Below, piece after piece: positions 1-8,758 of a stretch of 32,192 nt of DNA; positions within the stretch are counted from its first letter, which is position 1; each line of letters begins with the position of its first letter. The notes beneath the pieces were generated by a model, which made no database searches, had not been told where the DNA came from, and saw only the letters and a program-made list of their open reading frames with translations. Origin of the DNA: Candidatus Methanophagales archaeon (GTDB taxonomy: Archaea > Halobacteriota > Syntropharchaeia > Alkanophagales > Methanospirareceae); contig JAUWNY010000005.1 of the NCBI GenBank assembly GCA_030612405.1, positions 1 through 32,192 on the forward strand, written 5' to 3'. Both the position numbers and the translations under genes were made by a program.

Positions 1-52
1 TGCGTAAATCAGTGTAAATCCGTGTCTTAAATAGAAGGAAGTTATACTTTAC
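1..52 (+). repeat. Dispersed repeat R1, copy A
   Basis: tgcgtaaatcagtgtaaatccgtgtcttaaatagaaggaagttatact, matches copies at 13015-13060 and 21107-21153. Confidence 0.75.
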
Positions 53-57
53 ATACA

Positions 58-813
58 ATGAAAATCCTGATATGTGGCAAAGGGGGCTGTGGAAAGAGTT
101 CAGTAACAGCTCTGCTTGCAGTAGAACTTGAAAAGAGGGGATACAAAGTTATCGTAGTGGATAATGACGAATCAAACTTCGGGCTGCATATTCAGCTTGG
201 AATGGAACTTCCAAAGGATTTCGCAATACACTTCGGCGGTAAGAGAATGGTTGCAGAGAAACTATTGGAGTCCATGAAAGGGGGAAGGGAAAGATTCAGT
301 GTGTTCGGGGAAGGGATAAGAGCGAGTGACATACCGGAGGATTACATGAGCAAAAAGGGAGGGATAAATCTGCTCGCGATAGGCAAGATTCGCGATTTCG
401 GCGAAGGTTGTGCATGCCCCTTTAATGCTTTATCCGCTGATTTCTTGCGCATGCTTGAGCTGAGAGAAGATGAATTTACGCTTGTTGACACAGATGCAGG
501 GGTTGAGCACTTTGGAAGAGGTGTAGAAACAGGCTGTGACCTCATTCTGATGGTCATTGACCCCTCTCAGGAATCAATCCGACTTGCCGAGAAGATAACT
601 AAAATCAGCGAGAGCGCGGGTAAACCGTTATATTATGTGCTGAACAAGACAGATGACGAAACTGTGAGGTTTCTTCTCGATTCGGTGGATCAAAATAAGG
701 TCGTATCCGTCATACCAGCAGATAAGAAGGTATTTAAAAATTGTTTAGTTGGTGAAGCGCTCGATTTTGAGTTGGAAGGGATAAAGGAGCTTGCGGATTT
801 CCTAGAACGTTGA
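58..813 (+). CDS. CooC/MinD-like P-loop ATPase (CO dehydrogenase maturation factor-like)
   Basis: N-terminal MKILICGKGGCGKSSVTALLAVELEKRGYKVIVVDNDES: deviant Walker A GKGGCGKSS followed by the VVDND motif typical of CooC/ParA-MinD NTPases. Confidence 0.8.
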   Translation: MKILICGKGGCGKSSVTALLAVELEKRGYKVIVVDNDESNFGLHIQLGMELPKDFAIHFGGKRMVAEKLLESMKGGRERFSVFGEGIRASDIPEDYMSKKGGINLLAIGKIRDFGEGCACPFNALSADFLRMLELREDEFTLVDTDAGVEHFGRGVETGCDLILMVIDPSQESIRLAEKITKISESAGKPLYYVLNKTDDETVRFLLDSVDQNKVVSVIPADKKVFKNCLVGEALDFELEGIKELADFLER

Positions 814-838
814 GGGAGTTGATGATATTCGCACTGAC

Positions 839-1435
839 ATGAAATCAGAGGAAAACTTAAGAAATGCCATAAGGCAAATATCCATATCTGACTACGCGGC
901 ACATATAGCGGATATTCTTTACGAATTCCTTAATACTAATGGCGATAGCGATATTCCGTATGAGCACATAAGGGGATTAGCAGGAGAAAATGCTGAGGAG
1001 GTTATACTTGTTGCAAGTGAAAGGCGGTTAATCATTCCAGAAGGAAAAGATTTGAGCTGGAAAAGCAGTGAATATCTTTTTAAATTTAAAGATGAGAAAT
1101 ACTATATTCCAGGGGTGGTTAGAGAAGCAGCGAAAAGGGCTTGTGAAACGGGGACATGGGAGCCTGAATACGCGATACACGCATATTTTAAAAGGATAAA
1201 AGAGCCTTTAGGGGAGGTAATGCCTAATTTTTTCGCTGAAATAAAGCGGAATGCCCAATATGGGAAAATAAGAGCAAAGGAAATTAAATGTATCGCATCA
1301 CGATTTGACATGGAGGATAGAATAGGGGTATTAATCGCAGAGCTTAAAGCTGCTGGATTGATTAACCCTCGTTTCTCTTTCGCTCTCGGCTTGAAGGAAA
1401 AGGATGTAACCTACGAGGTCAATCCTTGCTTCTGA
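839..1435 (+). CDS. hypothetical protein, probably co-transcribed with the upstream CooC-like ATPase
   Basis: 198 aa ORF starting 26 bp after the ATPase stop codon, TGA stop; no family recognised. Confidence 0.55.
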   Translation: MKSEENLRNAIRQISISDYAAHIADILYEFLNTNGDSDIPYEHIRGLAGENAEEVILVASERRLIIPEGKDLSWKSSEYLFKFKDEKYYIPGVVREAAKRACETGTWEPEYAIHAYFKRIKEPLGEVMPNFFAEIKRNAQYGKIRAKEIKCIASRFDMEDRIGVLIAELKAAGLINPRFSFALGLKEKDVTYEVNPCF

Positions 1436-1508
1436 ATTAATTAATTATGAAGCGAAAAGAAGTTTTCGTAAAGCCTTTTCTTTTTATAAAATAAAATTTA
1501 AAGCCGAG

Positions 1509-2099
1509 ATGAAAGAAGATTTAGATGCACGGTTGCATGAATTAAGAAGTATACATGATGATTTCAAACTTATTTCAGCAAATGAAATAGAAGTAGCTGA
1601 TTGGGTGCGGTGGAAATGCAGATAGGGATGTAGAGGCTATGGGAAGCATCTGAACTGCCCGCCCTATACCCCAACGCCGGAAGAGACGAGGAAACACATA
1701 AAAGGATATGAAAAAGCGCTTATCGTAAGATTTGAGGATGTGAAGCCCAATTCAGATGTTCCCCCTCGCCATCTTCACCATTTCCTATGGGACGCCATTA
1801 CGAAGATAAGTGATACAATGTTTGAATTAGAAAGACACACATACCTGTCAGGATATTACAAGGCATTCGCAATGGATGCGCTCCCCTGTTCCTACTGTGA
1901 CCCATGCATACCGGAGCAAGACAAACCTCTTGACCAAGTACCAGAGAGATTCTGTAAACATCAAGATAGAGCGAGACCCTCAATGGAGGCATGTGGAATA
2001 GATGTTTTTGCAACAGTGAGAAAAGTAGGCTACGAAGCAGAAGTGTTCACATCGCCGTATCAAAAAATAACCCTTTTCGGGCTGCTATTGATAGAATGA
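1509..2099 (+). pseudogene. DUF2284-type predicted metal-binding protein interrupted by one in-frame TAG (1623-1625)
   Basis: One frame from ATG 1509 to TGA 2099 reads MKEDLDARLHELRS...[51 protein letters not shown]...; the Cys-rich motif C..GC.GYGK...CPPY spans the stop, and C-terminal Cys motif CSYCDPC is retained. Confidence 0.7.
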
Positions 2100-2188
2100 A
2101 TCCATCTTCCGTATTTGCTTCATTCTCTTTTCCAATTCTCAATAGTTTAACGAGCATTAGACTATACTGATTGCAAACTTTAAAGGCT

Positions 2189-2791
2189 TCAACCACTATA
2201 AGCATTTTCTTTACTTTTGCGTCTAGCGTCGTATATTAGCGTTACAATCGCCCACGGCGCACAAATTACCAAGATTAAAAACTCACTCACCGGACTGCTT
2301 TTTTGCGCAGGTTTTCCTTGCAGCCTGCTGAGGAAGGCACACGCTGTGTTGCCTGTCATGGTAAAGAAATTCACAATCCGAATGTAGTTCACGATGTCCT
2401 GGCTGACTTTGGGACCGTAATAATTACGGAACCGTCGCTCTGCTTCTGGGTCTGGTTTCCTTCCGGTTTCAGCATAGTGCTGGGCGAAGGCAATCGCCAC
2501 AGACTCATCTTCTGGGAAAGCCCCTATCTCCTGTGTTAGTAGCTTGCTAATCTCCTTCCCACTAACCCCTCCTTTAAGCGCTGTCTTGGTGTGTAGGTAT
2601 GAGCAGTAAGAGCACTCGTTGACGCTAGCGATTGATAGCATGATCTTTTCAGTGAAGGGTCGGCTAACGCGCTTGTTGCGAATGGTCGATATTAGAGCAG
2701 GGATGTGCGCTACTAAATCTCTGAGGTCACCAAAAAAAGTGCGTAGGGTATAGAATCGTTTGCGGAAACCGTTCATTCTTTCTTCAATCAT
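2189..2791 (-). CDS. carboxymuconolactone decarboxylase / AhpD-like family protein
   Basis: Contains MLSIASVNECSYCSYLHTKTALKGG, the AhpD-like E-C-x-x-C-x-x-x-H motif. Confidence 0.75.
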   Translation of the reverse strand: MIEERMNGFRKRFYTLRTFFGDLRDLVAHIPALISTIRNKRVSRPFTEKIMLSIASVNECSYCSYLHTKTALKGGVSGKEISKLLTQEIGAFPEDESVAIAFAQHYAETGRKPDPEAERRFRNYYGPKVSQDIVNYIRIVNFFTMTGNTACAFLSRLQGKPAQKSSPVSEFLILVICAPWAIVTLIYDARRKSKENAYSG

Positions 2792-2809
2792 TTTACTTCA
2801 ACTATTTAC

Positions 2810-3379
2810 CTAAGGCTCCTCCCCTTTTAATTTCTTCTCTCCTGCACGTATAGCCATTTTAAGCCAGTTCTCCGGAGGCACAAAAGGGCATACATAGTTC
2901 TTACTATAAGCACACCAGGGATTATACGCTTTATTAAAATCCAGAATCCATCTTCCTTCCGGTGTGCAGTCTCTCTCGAGCTCAAGGTCAATATACCGCC
3001 CTGCTCCGTAGGTCTCCTTACCACTGGTTACGTCCTTGAACGGGATAAACAGCCGTTCCTCTCGAGGGTCGATCTTATACGCCTGCAGTGTGCATTCCTC
3101 AGCACCCACTTTGAATCGAAATTCACCCCAGCGCAGGAAGTCCCGCATATTGCCTCCTGTGTCTTCAATTTTTAATAGCTTTTTATCGCCGTGCTCATGA
3201 AGTTCGAGCTCGAACCGGTAGTCTGCGTTAGGGGGATAATATTCAAGACCCCCGAACTTCGCTCGCTCTCCCGGTGGTATCGGCGATTGCCCGTGCACCG
3301 CAAAGAAGCTATCCTTCTCTTTTCGCTCGCGCTCAATCCCTTCATTCCACTCAGAATTTTTATCCATGTTTTCTTTCAC
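2810..3379 (-). CDS. DUF1684 domain-containing protein
   Basis: FFAVHGQSPIPPGERAKFGGLEYYPPNADYRFELEL... and C-terminal NPWCAYSKNYVCPFVPPENWL are typical of the DUF1684 family. Confidence 0.75.
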   Translation of the reverse strand: MKENMDKNSEWNEGIERERKEKDSFFAVHGQSPIPPGERAKFGGLEYYPPNADYRFELELHEHGDKKLLKIEDTGGNMRDFLRWGEFRFKVGAEECTLQAYKIDPREERLFIPFKDVTSGKETYGAGRYIDLELERDCTPEGRWILDFNKAYNPWCAYSKNYVCPFVPPENWLKMAIRAGEKKLKGEEP

Positions 3380-3384
3380 CTCAC

Positions 3385-3438
3385 ACTTTTTCTTTTTTTA
3401 CAAAAAGAAAACCTGTGCTAAAAGAAAAACAAAAAAGT
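3385..3438 (+). repeat. Dispersed intergenic repeat R2, copy A (hairpin TTTTCTTTTT-TTAC-AAAAAGAAAA plus CCTGTGCTAAAAGAAAAAC)
   Basis: Near-identical sequence at ~22965-23013 (reverse orientation) and ~28478-28526. Confidence 0.75.
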
Positions 3439-3491
3439 TCTTAGTTCTTTTGCTTGTTGTTATAAAAAAGCTACAATCTTCTAAGTTGAAG

Positions 3492-3797
3492 ATGAAGAAG
3501 AGAAACGAAAAAGAAATTTCGCATTATGCAAGGGAAAAGGGTGTTCAGAGTACCTTATATAAGTTTGGTATTGGGATAGGGTTAGCTAAAAGGGTTACTT
3601 ATCGTTACCCTATCGGAGTCTTAGAGAAACTCATTGCGGAAACCGAAAAGCGTCAACCTCAAGACCCAGCCGATTATTTCCTTAATGGCCTTAAGAGGTC
3701 TAGAATAAAGTACGGCTGTGATCGAAAACTTAATCGAAAAAGGAAAAGTATGAATGAATTAAAAGATATGGAGGAGAAAAAATGGCACTCATTGTAA
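3492..3797 (+). CDS. hypothetical protein (ATG 3492 preferred over the longer ORF, whose 5' part lies in repeat R2)
   Basis: MKKRNEKEISHYAREKGVQSTLYKFGIGIGLAKRVTYRYP...; overlaps next ORF by 16 bp. Confidence 0.45.
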   Translation: MKKRNEKEISHYAREKGVQSTLYKFGIGIGLAKRVTYRYPIGVLEKLIAETEKRQPQDPADYFLNGLKRSRIKYGCDRKLNRKRKSMNELKDMEEKKWHSL

Positions 3798-4162
3798 AGG
3801 ATACACTCATCCGAAAAAGGGACGGTGCTCTTCCAGCGGGGTCAAGCGGATTTTTTGTTTCCGTTCCATCCGTCTTCCTGTTTGGACTTGCGGAAGGTGA
3901 TAAAATCGTCGGAGAGATAAAAATAAAAGAAGGAGAAGAAAAGGAAACAAAAGAAAAAGAAATAACACTGATTCTTGAAAAAGAAAGTGGAGACAGCTTC
4001 TTGCATATCCCTGCTGAGGATTGGGATATGAATTTTATGCGCGAAGGCAGAGCGGATTTGAAACTGAAAGAAGCAATTCAAGGGGGTAAAGAAAAGAGGA
4101 AGCAGCTATATCCGAAGAAGGACGTTACGACATCCCCTGCCATAGGTTGTCGAATCTCGTGA
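3782..4162 (+). CDS. hypothetical protein
   Basis: 126 aa ORF with upstream gatatggaggag RBS-like sequence; MALIVKDTLIRKRDGALPAGSSGFFVSVPSVFLFGLAEGDKIVGEIKI. Confidence 0.5.
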   Translation: MALIVKDTLIRKRDGALPAGSSGFFVSVPSVFLFGLAEGDKIVGEIKIKEGEEKETKEKEITLILEKESGDSFLHIPAEDWDMNFMREGRADLKLKEAIQGGKEKRKQLYPKKDVTTSPAIGCRIS

Positions 4163-4221
4163 AATATGAATTTTTATAAAGAAATAAAAGTTTAAGAAAA
4201 CTAAAAGAAGGTGAAAGCAAG

Positions 4222-4353
4222 ATGGATACCGAGGGAGAAAGAAACCTTGAGAGAATCACATCAATGGATGGAGGCAAGGTGAAGTACAGAGTTAAATCGC
4301 TTGATGAGGTGGAGAAGACATTGTCCGTAATACGGGAAATAAAATGGGAGTAA
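4222..4353 (+). CDS. small hypothetical protein (43 aa)
   Basis: ATG preceded by AGAAGGTGA; MDTEGERNLERITSMDGGKVKYRVKSLDEVEKTLSVIREIKWE, stop TAA; not in the supplied ORF track. Confidence 0.4.
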   Translation: MDTEGERNLERITSMDGGKVKYRVKSLDEVEKTLSVIREIKWE

Positions 4354-4370
4354 AAGATGAAAAATCAAAT

Positions 4371-4404
4371 TCACCGCAGAGAACGCTGAGTTCACAGAGA
4401 AAAT
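4371..4404. repeat. CCGCAGAGAACGC...CACAGAGAAA-type interspersed intergenic sequence
   Basis: tcaccgcagagaacgctgagttcacagagaaaat resembles a well-known class of interspersed intergenic repeats; only one copy in this window. Confidence 0.4.
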
Positions 4405-4462
4405 TAGTTGTCTGGTATTAGTAGCCCTAAAACCTAACCCGCTAAATTAAGTACAAAAAATA

Positions 4463-4496
4463 AAAAGGGGATTTTTTTAAAAAAAAAGTACCCCTA
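4463..4496 (-). terminator. Candidate terminator hairpin of the mtr operon
   Basis: aaggggatttttttaaaaaaaaagtacccct directly downstream of mtrH forms an imperfect inverted repeat (GGGGAttttttt/aaaaaaaaagTaCCCC). Confidence 0.45.
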
Positions 4497-5468
4497 TGCA
4501 GTCATTTTCAGTATTGGATGTGGCTCCAGTGACTCAATACCGTGCTCTGCCGCGTTAGCCTCTGCAACAATCATATCCGCCATTCCCACCAGTGGGAACG
4601 TCATTGAGGCATTCTCAATCGGCCCGTAAAGCACGAAATCCATCCCCGCGATAATCGGAATGACATTCGAGGCTATATCGCAGATTCTGAACACATCCGC
4701 TCCGAGTCCTTCCCAACCGCCTGGTCCTTTCGTCGCATGTTCCTTCCTGAACGTTTTCAGCCATGTCCATGCAGAAGGTGCATTGTGGATGCCCAAACCT
4801 ACTGATATACCATATTTCGATTTGATGACGAATCCAGAAGCAATGGCTGAACCCACTCCTGCACCTATTGGCAGTGTCGCGGGGTCGCACATCTGTTTCG
4901 TTACGCCCAGGTCCCGTGCAAGCTGCACCAGTCCTTTATCAAAGGTACCTGCCCCGGTCTCTAACAGGTCTATCTTTCCCGCTACTGTCGAATCTTTTGG
5001 ATTGAACGCTAAGATAATCGCTGCTTCTATTTTGGATTCTTCTATTGCTTTCAGCTCCTCCGGTGAACACGACACGTTTATCGAGTTGTACACCGCTCTG
5101 TCTGTCAATCCCACTTCGTCCACGTACTTGAGTCCCGCAACCTTTGCCTCCGCAACGGTCGAGTCAATCAAGAAGGGTGAGTCACTCTTCTCTACACAGA
5201 ACGCAATTTCTTTCTCCATCGCCTCCGGCGATTCCGAAAATATCTGCATCATGCACGGATTGCCGGTTAAATCAGAAAACTCATCCTGCTTGTTTAGCAC
5301 GTCTTCCGCCGCTTTCTTATCAAATATCCCTTTTTCCGCGTCCTCGACGAGGTAATGCTTCGCGTAGAATATCGTGCCACACATAACAGTTGCGCACTCG
5401 CCTGGCTGTCCCCCTACTTTCACTCCGCCTATTTCATATATCTCCTGCTTCCTATCAAACAAAAACAT
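4494..5468 (-). CDS. mtrH: tetrahydromethanopterin S-methyltransferase subunit H
   Basis: FDRKQEIYEIGGVKVGGQPGECATVMCGTIFYAKH...; last gene of the mtrEDCBAFGH order. Confidence 0.97.
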   Translation of the reverse strand: MFLFDRKQEIYEIGGVKVGGQPGECATVMCGTIFYAKHYLVEDAEKGIFDKKAAEDVLNKQDEFSDLTGNPCMMQIFSESPEAMEKEIAFCVEKSDSPFLIDSTVAEAKVAGLKYVDEVGLTDRAVYNSINVSCSPEELKAIEESKIEAAIILAFNPKDSTVAGKIDLLETGAGTFDKGLVQLARDLGVTKQMCDPATLPIGAGVGSAIASGFVIKSKYGISVGLGIHNAPSAWTWLKTFRKEHATKGPGGWEGLGADVFRICDIASNVIPIIAGMDFVLYGPIENASMTFPLVGMADMIVAEANAAEHGIESLEPHPILKMTA

Positions 5469-5518
5469 TTTTTCCTTTCCTGTCCTCCTTTTTCTTATCC
5501 TCTCTCTTTTATTTTAGA

Positions 5519-5791
5519 TTAGATTAGGAACATCACAAATATCAGTATCCCCACTACAGCACCGTACAATATGCCAAGTGCTGTGCCAATTTTCTCGCCC
5601 TGTTTTTGCGCCAGCTCACCAGCTACGAACTCGACTTTCTCATCCATCACATCCAACCTATCCAGCAATTTCGTATGTTCTGGTGGTGTTATTGCAATTG
5701 GTATGGGGACACTTAACTCCTTTTCCAGTTCCTCTTCTAACTTTTCCAGTTCCTCTACCACTTCTTCTTCACTTTTTCCTTCTTCTGCCAT
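5519..5791 (-). CDS. mtrG: tetrahydromethanopterin S-methyltransferase subunit G
   Basis: VPIAITPPEHTKLLDRLDVMDEKVEFVAGELAQKQGEKIGTALGILYGAVVG, C-terminal TM helix; position between mtrF and mtrH; acidic N-terminal extension. Confidence 0.9.
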   Translation of the reverse strand: MAEEGKSEEEVVEELEKLEEELEKELSVPIPIAITPPEHTKLLDRLDVMDEKVEFVAGELAQKQGEKIGTALGILYGAVVGILIFVMFLI

Positions 5792-5797
5792 CGCTAC

Positions 5798-6007
5798 CTA
5801 CTTCACCCCCATTAACACTATCTTCAAGCCGGCAAGCACGAGGCTTACAAAGATGCCCAGTGCAAATCCTTTAACAAAACCGACCCAAAGCCCTGCTGCG
5901 AATCTCGAATCCTTTCCTATGACCGTTATCAGCTTCCTTAAATCCTCTATCTTCGCCGTTATCACTGCCGTCTCAGGAGTCTGTTGTGTAACTTTCTGTG
6001 CTGCCAT
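5798..6007 (-). CDS. mtrF: tetrahydromethanopterin S-methyltransferase subunit F
   Basis: 69 aa, EDLRKLITVIGKDSRFAAGLWVGFVKGFALGIFVSLVLAGL; position between mtrA and mtrG. Confidence 0.88.
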   Translation of the reverse strand: MAAQKVTQQTPETAVITAKIEDLRKLITVIGKDSRFAAGLWVGFVKGFALGIFVSLVLAGLKIVLMGVK

Positions 6008-6008
6008 T

Positions 6009-6770
6009 TTAAATCACCCCCGTTAATGCTAAATAAGCAATGAAAGGTATAGCGACAACTAAAGCGAGCAGAAATCCCGCGGCTAACCCGAGAATGGTAT
6101 TCTTTGATATTGCCATTGATAACTTGTAGTCCCTTGCCATCACCTGCGACTTATATCTCGCACTTTCTACCGCACCGGTGATTGTACCCATGAACGGCTC
6201 GGCAGACATAGCTAACGGTATTTTCAGTTCCGCCGCTTCTTCTTCCTCTGCTCCCACCTTCACGATCATCGGGTCTTCAGGAAAGGCACCCGGGTCTTTT
6301 GACTTACATTCCGCTACTTTCGCTTTTATCGCACCGACATCTTCTGAGCCCATCATCTCGATTATTTCTACCTGCTGTCTGAACCGCTCAACCGCTTCAA
6401 GTGGCACGTTCTCGATGAATGGTATTGCACCCGGTGCATCTACTATCTTATGCGATTCCTTGTCTATACCTTTCTCATGCAGTTTCAACAACGAGCCTCC
6501 GGTCACATGCCCCGGAACTTCTGGTCCCGTAAGGATGTAGAACCTTATGTTTGGATTGGCGATAATATTCGCTATCTGCTTCTCCAATCCAATGTTCTCC
6601 GTCTTACATGACCCCACTATTGCAGCTCCGGCAGCGAATAGCTCCTGTACCGCAGCATCGCTGAAATGACCGCCACCTGAGGAAACAGCCACGGGGTTCT
6701 TTGGATCCCCTGCCTCATAATCACCCGTCGCTACGGGCCATCCCTCTGCTGGTTCTTTTTTCTCCACCAT
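6009..6770 (-). CDS. mtrA: tetrahydromethanopterin S-methyltransferase subunit A (corrinoid protein)
   Basis: GWPVATGDYEAGDPKNPVAVSSGGGHF...TGPEVPGHVTGGSLLKLHEKGID; C-terminal TM helix. Confidence 0.96.
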   Translation of the reverse strand: MVEKKEPAEGWPVATGDYEAGDPKNPVAVSSGGGHFSDAAVQELFAAGAAIVGSCKTENIGLEKQIANIIANPNIRFYILTGPEVPGHVTGGSLLKLHEKGIDKESHKIVDAPGAIPFIENVPLEAVERFRQQVEIIEMMGSEDVGAIKAKVAECKSKDPGAFPEDPMIVKVGAEEEEAAELKIPLAMSAEPFMGTITGAVESARYKSQVMARDYKLSMAISKNTILGLAAGFLLALVVAIPFIAYLALTGVI

Positions 6771-6772
6771 TA

Positions 6773-7081
6773 TTATGCACCTCCAAATCCTATCCCATAC
6801 AGTACAAGTGCTACTGCCAGGATACCGAACGTCAGCCCTACCATCAGCATCGTGATAAACCCGGCTATGTTTGTTATTCCCTCTCTGTTAGGCTGTGCCA
6901 TTGAATACGTAGTCGATGGGTCAAGAATGTTTAACAGGTCATCAACTGCACCTTCTAAGATGTTCAACTGCTCGTCTATCGGCGCTAAACACACCTTGTA
7001 AAAACCAGGTCTGGCTTCTCCTACAGTCAGCGTTGACTCTTCTAAAACAACGTTGTATTTTTCATTTATTACTATTACCAT
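6773..7081 (-). CDS. mtrB: tetrahydromethanopterin S-methyltransferase subunit B
   Basis: 102 aa, C-terminal TM helix, position between mtrC and mtrA. Confidence 0.93.
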   Translation of the reverse strand: MVIVINEKYNVVLEESTLTVGEARPGFYKVCLAPIDEQLNILEGAVDDLLNILDPSTTYSMAQPNREGITNIAGFITMLMVGLTFGILAVALVLYGIGFGGA

Positions 7082-7089
7082 CTCTTTTC

Positions 7090-7971
7090 TTAGCCTCCTA
7101 AAGTCTTTATCAGTCCGGTGCCCTTAACCGCGTATGCTTCATCCATACACGCTTTCATGTATGCTCTGTAAAAGACCACCCAGACAACGGCACCAAGCAC
7201 AATCAACGGTACGCCCTGAACTGCCGATAAAGTCAGTGTTGTCGCTATTCCCAGGATGATACTTGCTATTCCGCCTATCTCAATAGACATGAGCAGCGTT
7301 CTCGCTCTTCTCTCGTCAGCACCAAGGCACGTGTTATAGGGCTGAAGCATACCAAAAGCAGATATAATGAAAATCGCCGCGATTAGTCCGTTGTTTATTA
7401 CATTTGGTAGTACTTTCGCAGGGTCATACGTCCCCACCACAATGGAAATTTCAATTAGCACTGCCAGTGTTCCTGCTATACCTAACTCCGTCATCCCTCG
7501 TTCCAAGCCCGGTATCTTCATATTGATGAACTTATCGCCGTTTGCCAAATTACCTGATACGAAACCCAGCAGTGCAAGAAGCGCAACGCCTGCTAATACG
7601 CCGAATGCTATTTCCACTCCGCCCACTACTAACGTTCCAAAGCTCATTGATGCTACTGCAATTCCCGTTATTCCACCTATAATACCAAATCCCATTGCTA
7701 ACACGCCTATGGATGGAACACCGGTTCCTAATCCGTATCTGGCGGTTTTTCTCACCGAATCCGCGCCCCACGCAAAGACGATCATTATACCTATCCCCTT
7801 GATGAACGCAGGTAGCCCCGGGAATATCGCTATTAATACACAGATGGTTAGCGCAAAAATCCCCAGCCTCGACTCGTTGAAATAGTCAAAGGATAGCCTA
7901 AACTCCTCTTTGGGCTTCGCTTTTTCCTCTTTCTCTTCTTGCTTTGCTTGCTTCGCTTCTTCTTCTCCCAT
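7090..7971 (-). CDS. mtrC: tetrahydromethanopterin S-methyltransferase subunit C
   Basis: Multi-pass membrane protein in mtr gene order; PYNTCLGADERRARTLLMSIEIGGIASIILG. Confidence 0.95.
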   Translation of the reverse strand: MGEEEAKQAKQEEKEEKAKPKEEFRLSFDYFNESRLGIFALTICVLIAIFPGLPAFIKGIGIMIVFAWGADSVRKTARYGLGTGVPSIGVLAMGFGIIGGITGIAVASMSFGTLVVGGVEIAFGVLAGVALLALLGFVSGNLANGDKFINMKIPGLERGMTELGIAGTLAVLIEISIVVGTYDPAKVLPNVINNGLIAAIFIISAFGMLQPYNTCLGADERRARTLLMSIEIGGIASIILGIATTLTLSAVQGVPLIVLGAVVWVVFYRAYMKACMDEAYAVKGTGLIKTLGG

Positions 7972-7975
7972 CTCG

Positions 7976-8704
7976 TTACATTACACCTCCTACTAACGTG
8001 CCGGTAAGCATTGCTATCACTACGATGACCCCACAAAGTGCAGACACGATTAAGGAACAGGTAAGCCCTGTTCGTATCCGAGCCTTGAACTTCGGGTCAT
8101 GGAATCCCTCTATCGTCCCTCCGATGTTATACGCTGCGATGATTGCGTTGGCAATAAAAATACCCATTGCCACTATCCCTGCAGTTGCCACGGAGAAGTG
8201 TGCATAGCTGTCTGAGACGAGCATGACGTAAATAAGTGCACCGCCAAATCCGCCTGAAAAACCACCCAGTATTCCCGAGACGAAACTCGCTGTCGGAACT
8301 CCGTGTCCATCTGTCCGTGGTGTCTTGTATTCCGTCTGCGATTCCTTGGTTATCGGGTCCACTGCCACTCTGCCCGAACAGGGCACTATACCAGCACCAA
8401 AGATGTATATCAGGTTTGCAACAAACATGGTGAACCCCATCATCAACATCGAGCCCACGGCACCTGACAGAGCAACAAGGATTACGCTTGGTTTTGTCGC
8501 CCAAAAACTCGCCACCGTTGACGCCGTGAATAAGCCCGTAACTGCTGCCCCGGTCATCAGCATCACACATCCGGTTGCAATTCCCGTGGCAGTAGACATT
8601 GCCGCTGGTGCTCCCCCCACGGGCATTAAATGAACCGCAAGAGACGACAGTAGCCCACCTATTATTATACACACCAATACCAACAAAAGTGTTATCGGCT
8701 CCAT
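7976..8704 (-). CDS. mtrD: tetrahydromethanopterin S-methyltransferase subunit D
   Basis: Multi-pass membrane protein; VHLMPVGGAPAAMSTATGIATG...VGSMLMMGFTMFVANLIYIFGAG. Confidence 0.95.
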   Translation of the reverse strand: MEPITLLLVLVCIIIGGLLSSLAVHLMPVGGAPAAMSTATGIATGCVMLMTGAAVTGLFTASTVASFWATKPSVILVALSGAVGSMLMMGFTMFVANLIYIFGAGIVPCSGRVAVDPITKESQTEYKTPRTDGHGVPTASFVSGILGGFSGGFGGALIYVMLVSDSYAHFSVATAGIVAMGIFIANAIIAAYNIGGTIEGFHDPKFKARIRTGLTCSLIVSALCGVIVVIAMLTGTLVGGVM

Positions 8705-8758
8705 CTTCTCTTTTCACTCCTTAAATTTTCTTTCTCTTTTCTCTTACTCATCTTTTTC

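Noticed and set aside
5571-6026. Long ORFs antisense to mtr genes (e.g. 4660-5355, 5571-6026, 6178-6540, 7367-7885, 8325-8633)
   Set aside because: Low-complexity Ser/Thr/Pro-rich translations that mirror confidently identified Mtr proteins on the other strand; codon-composition shadows.
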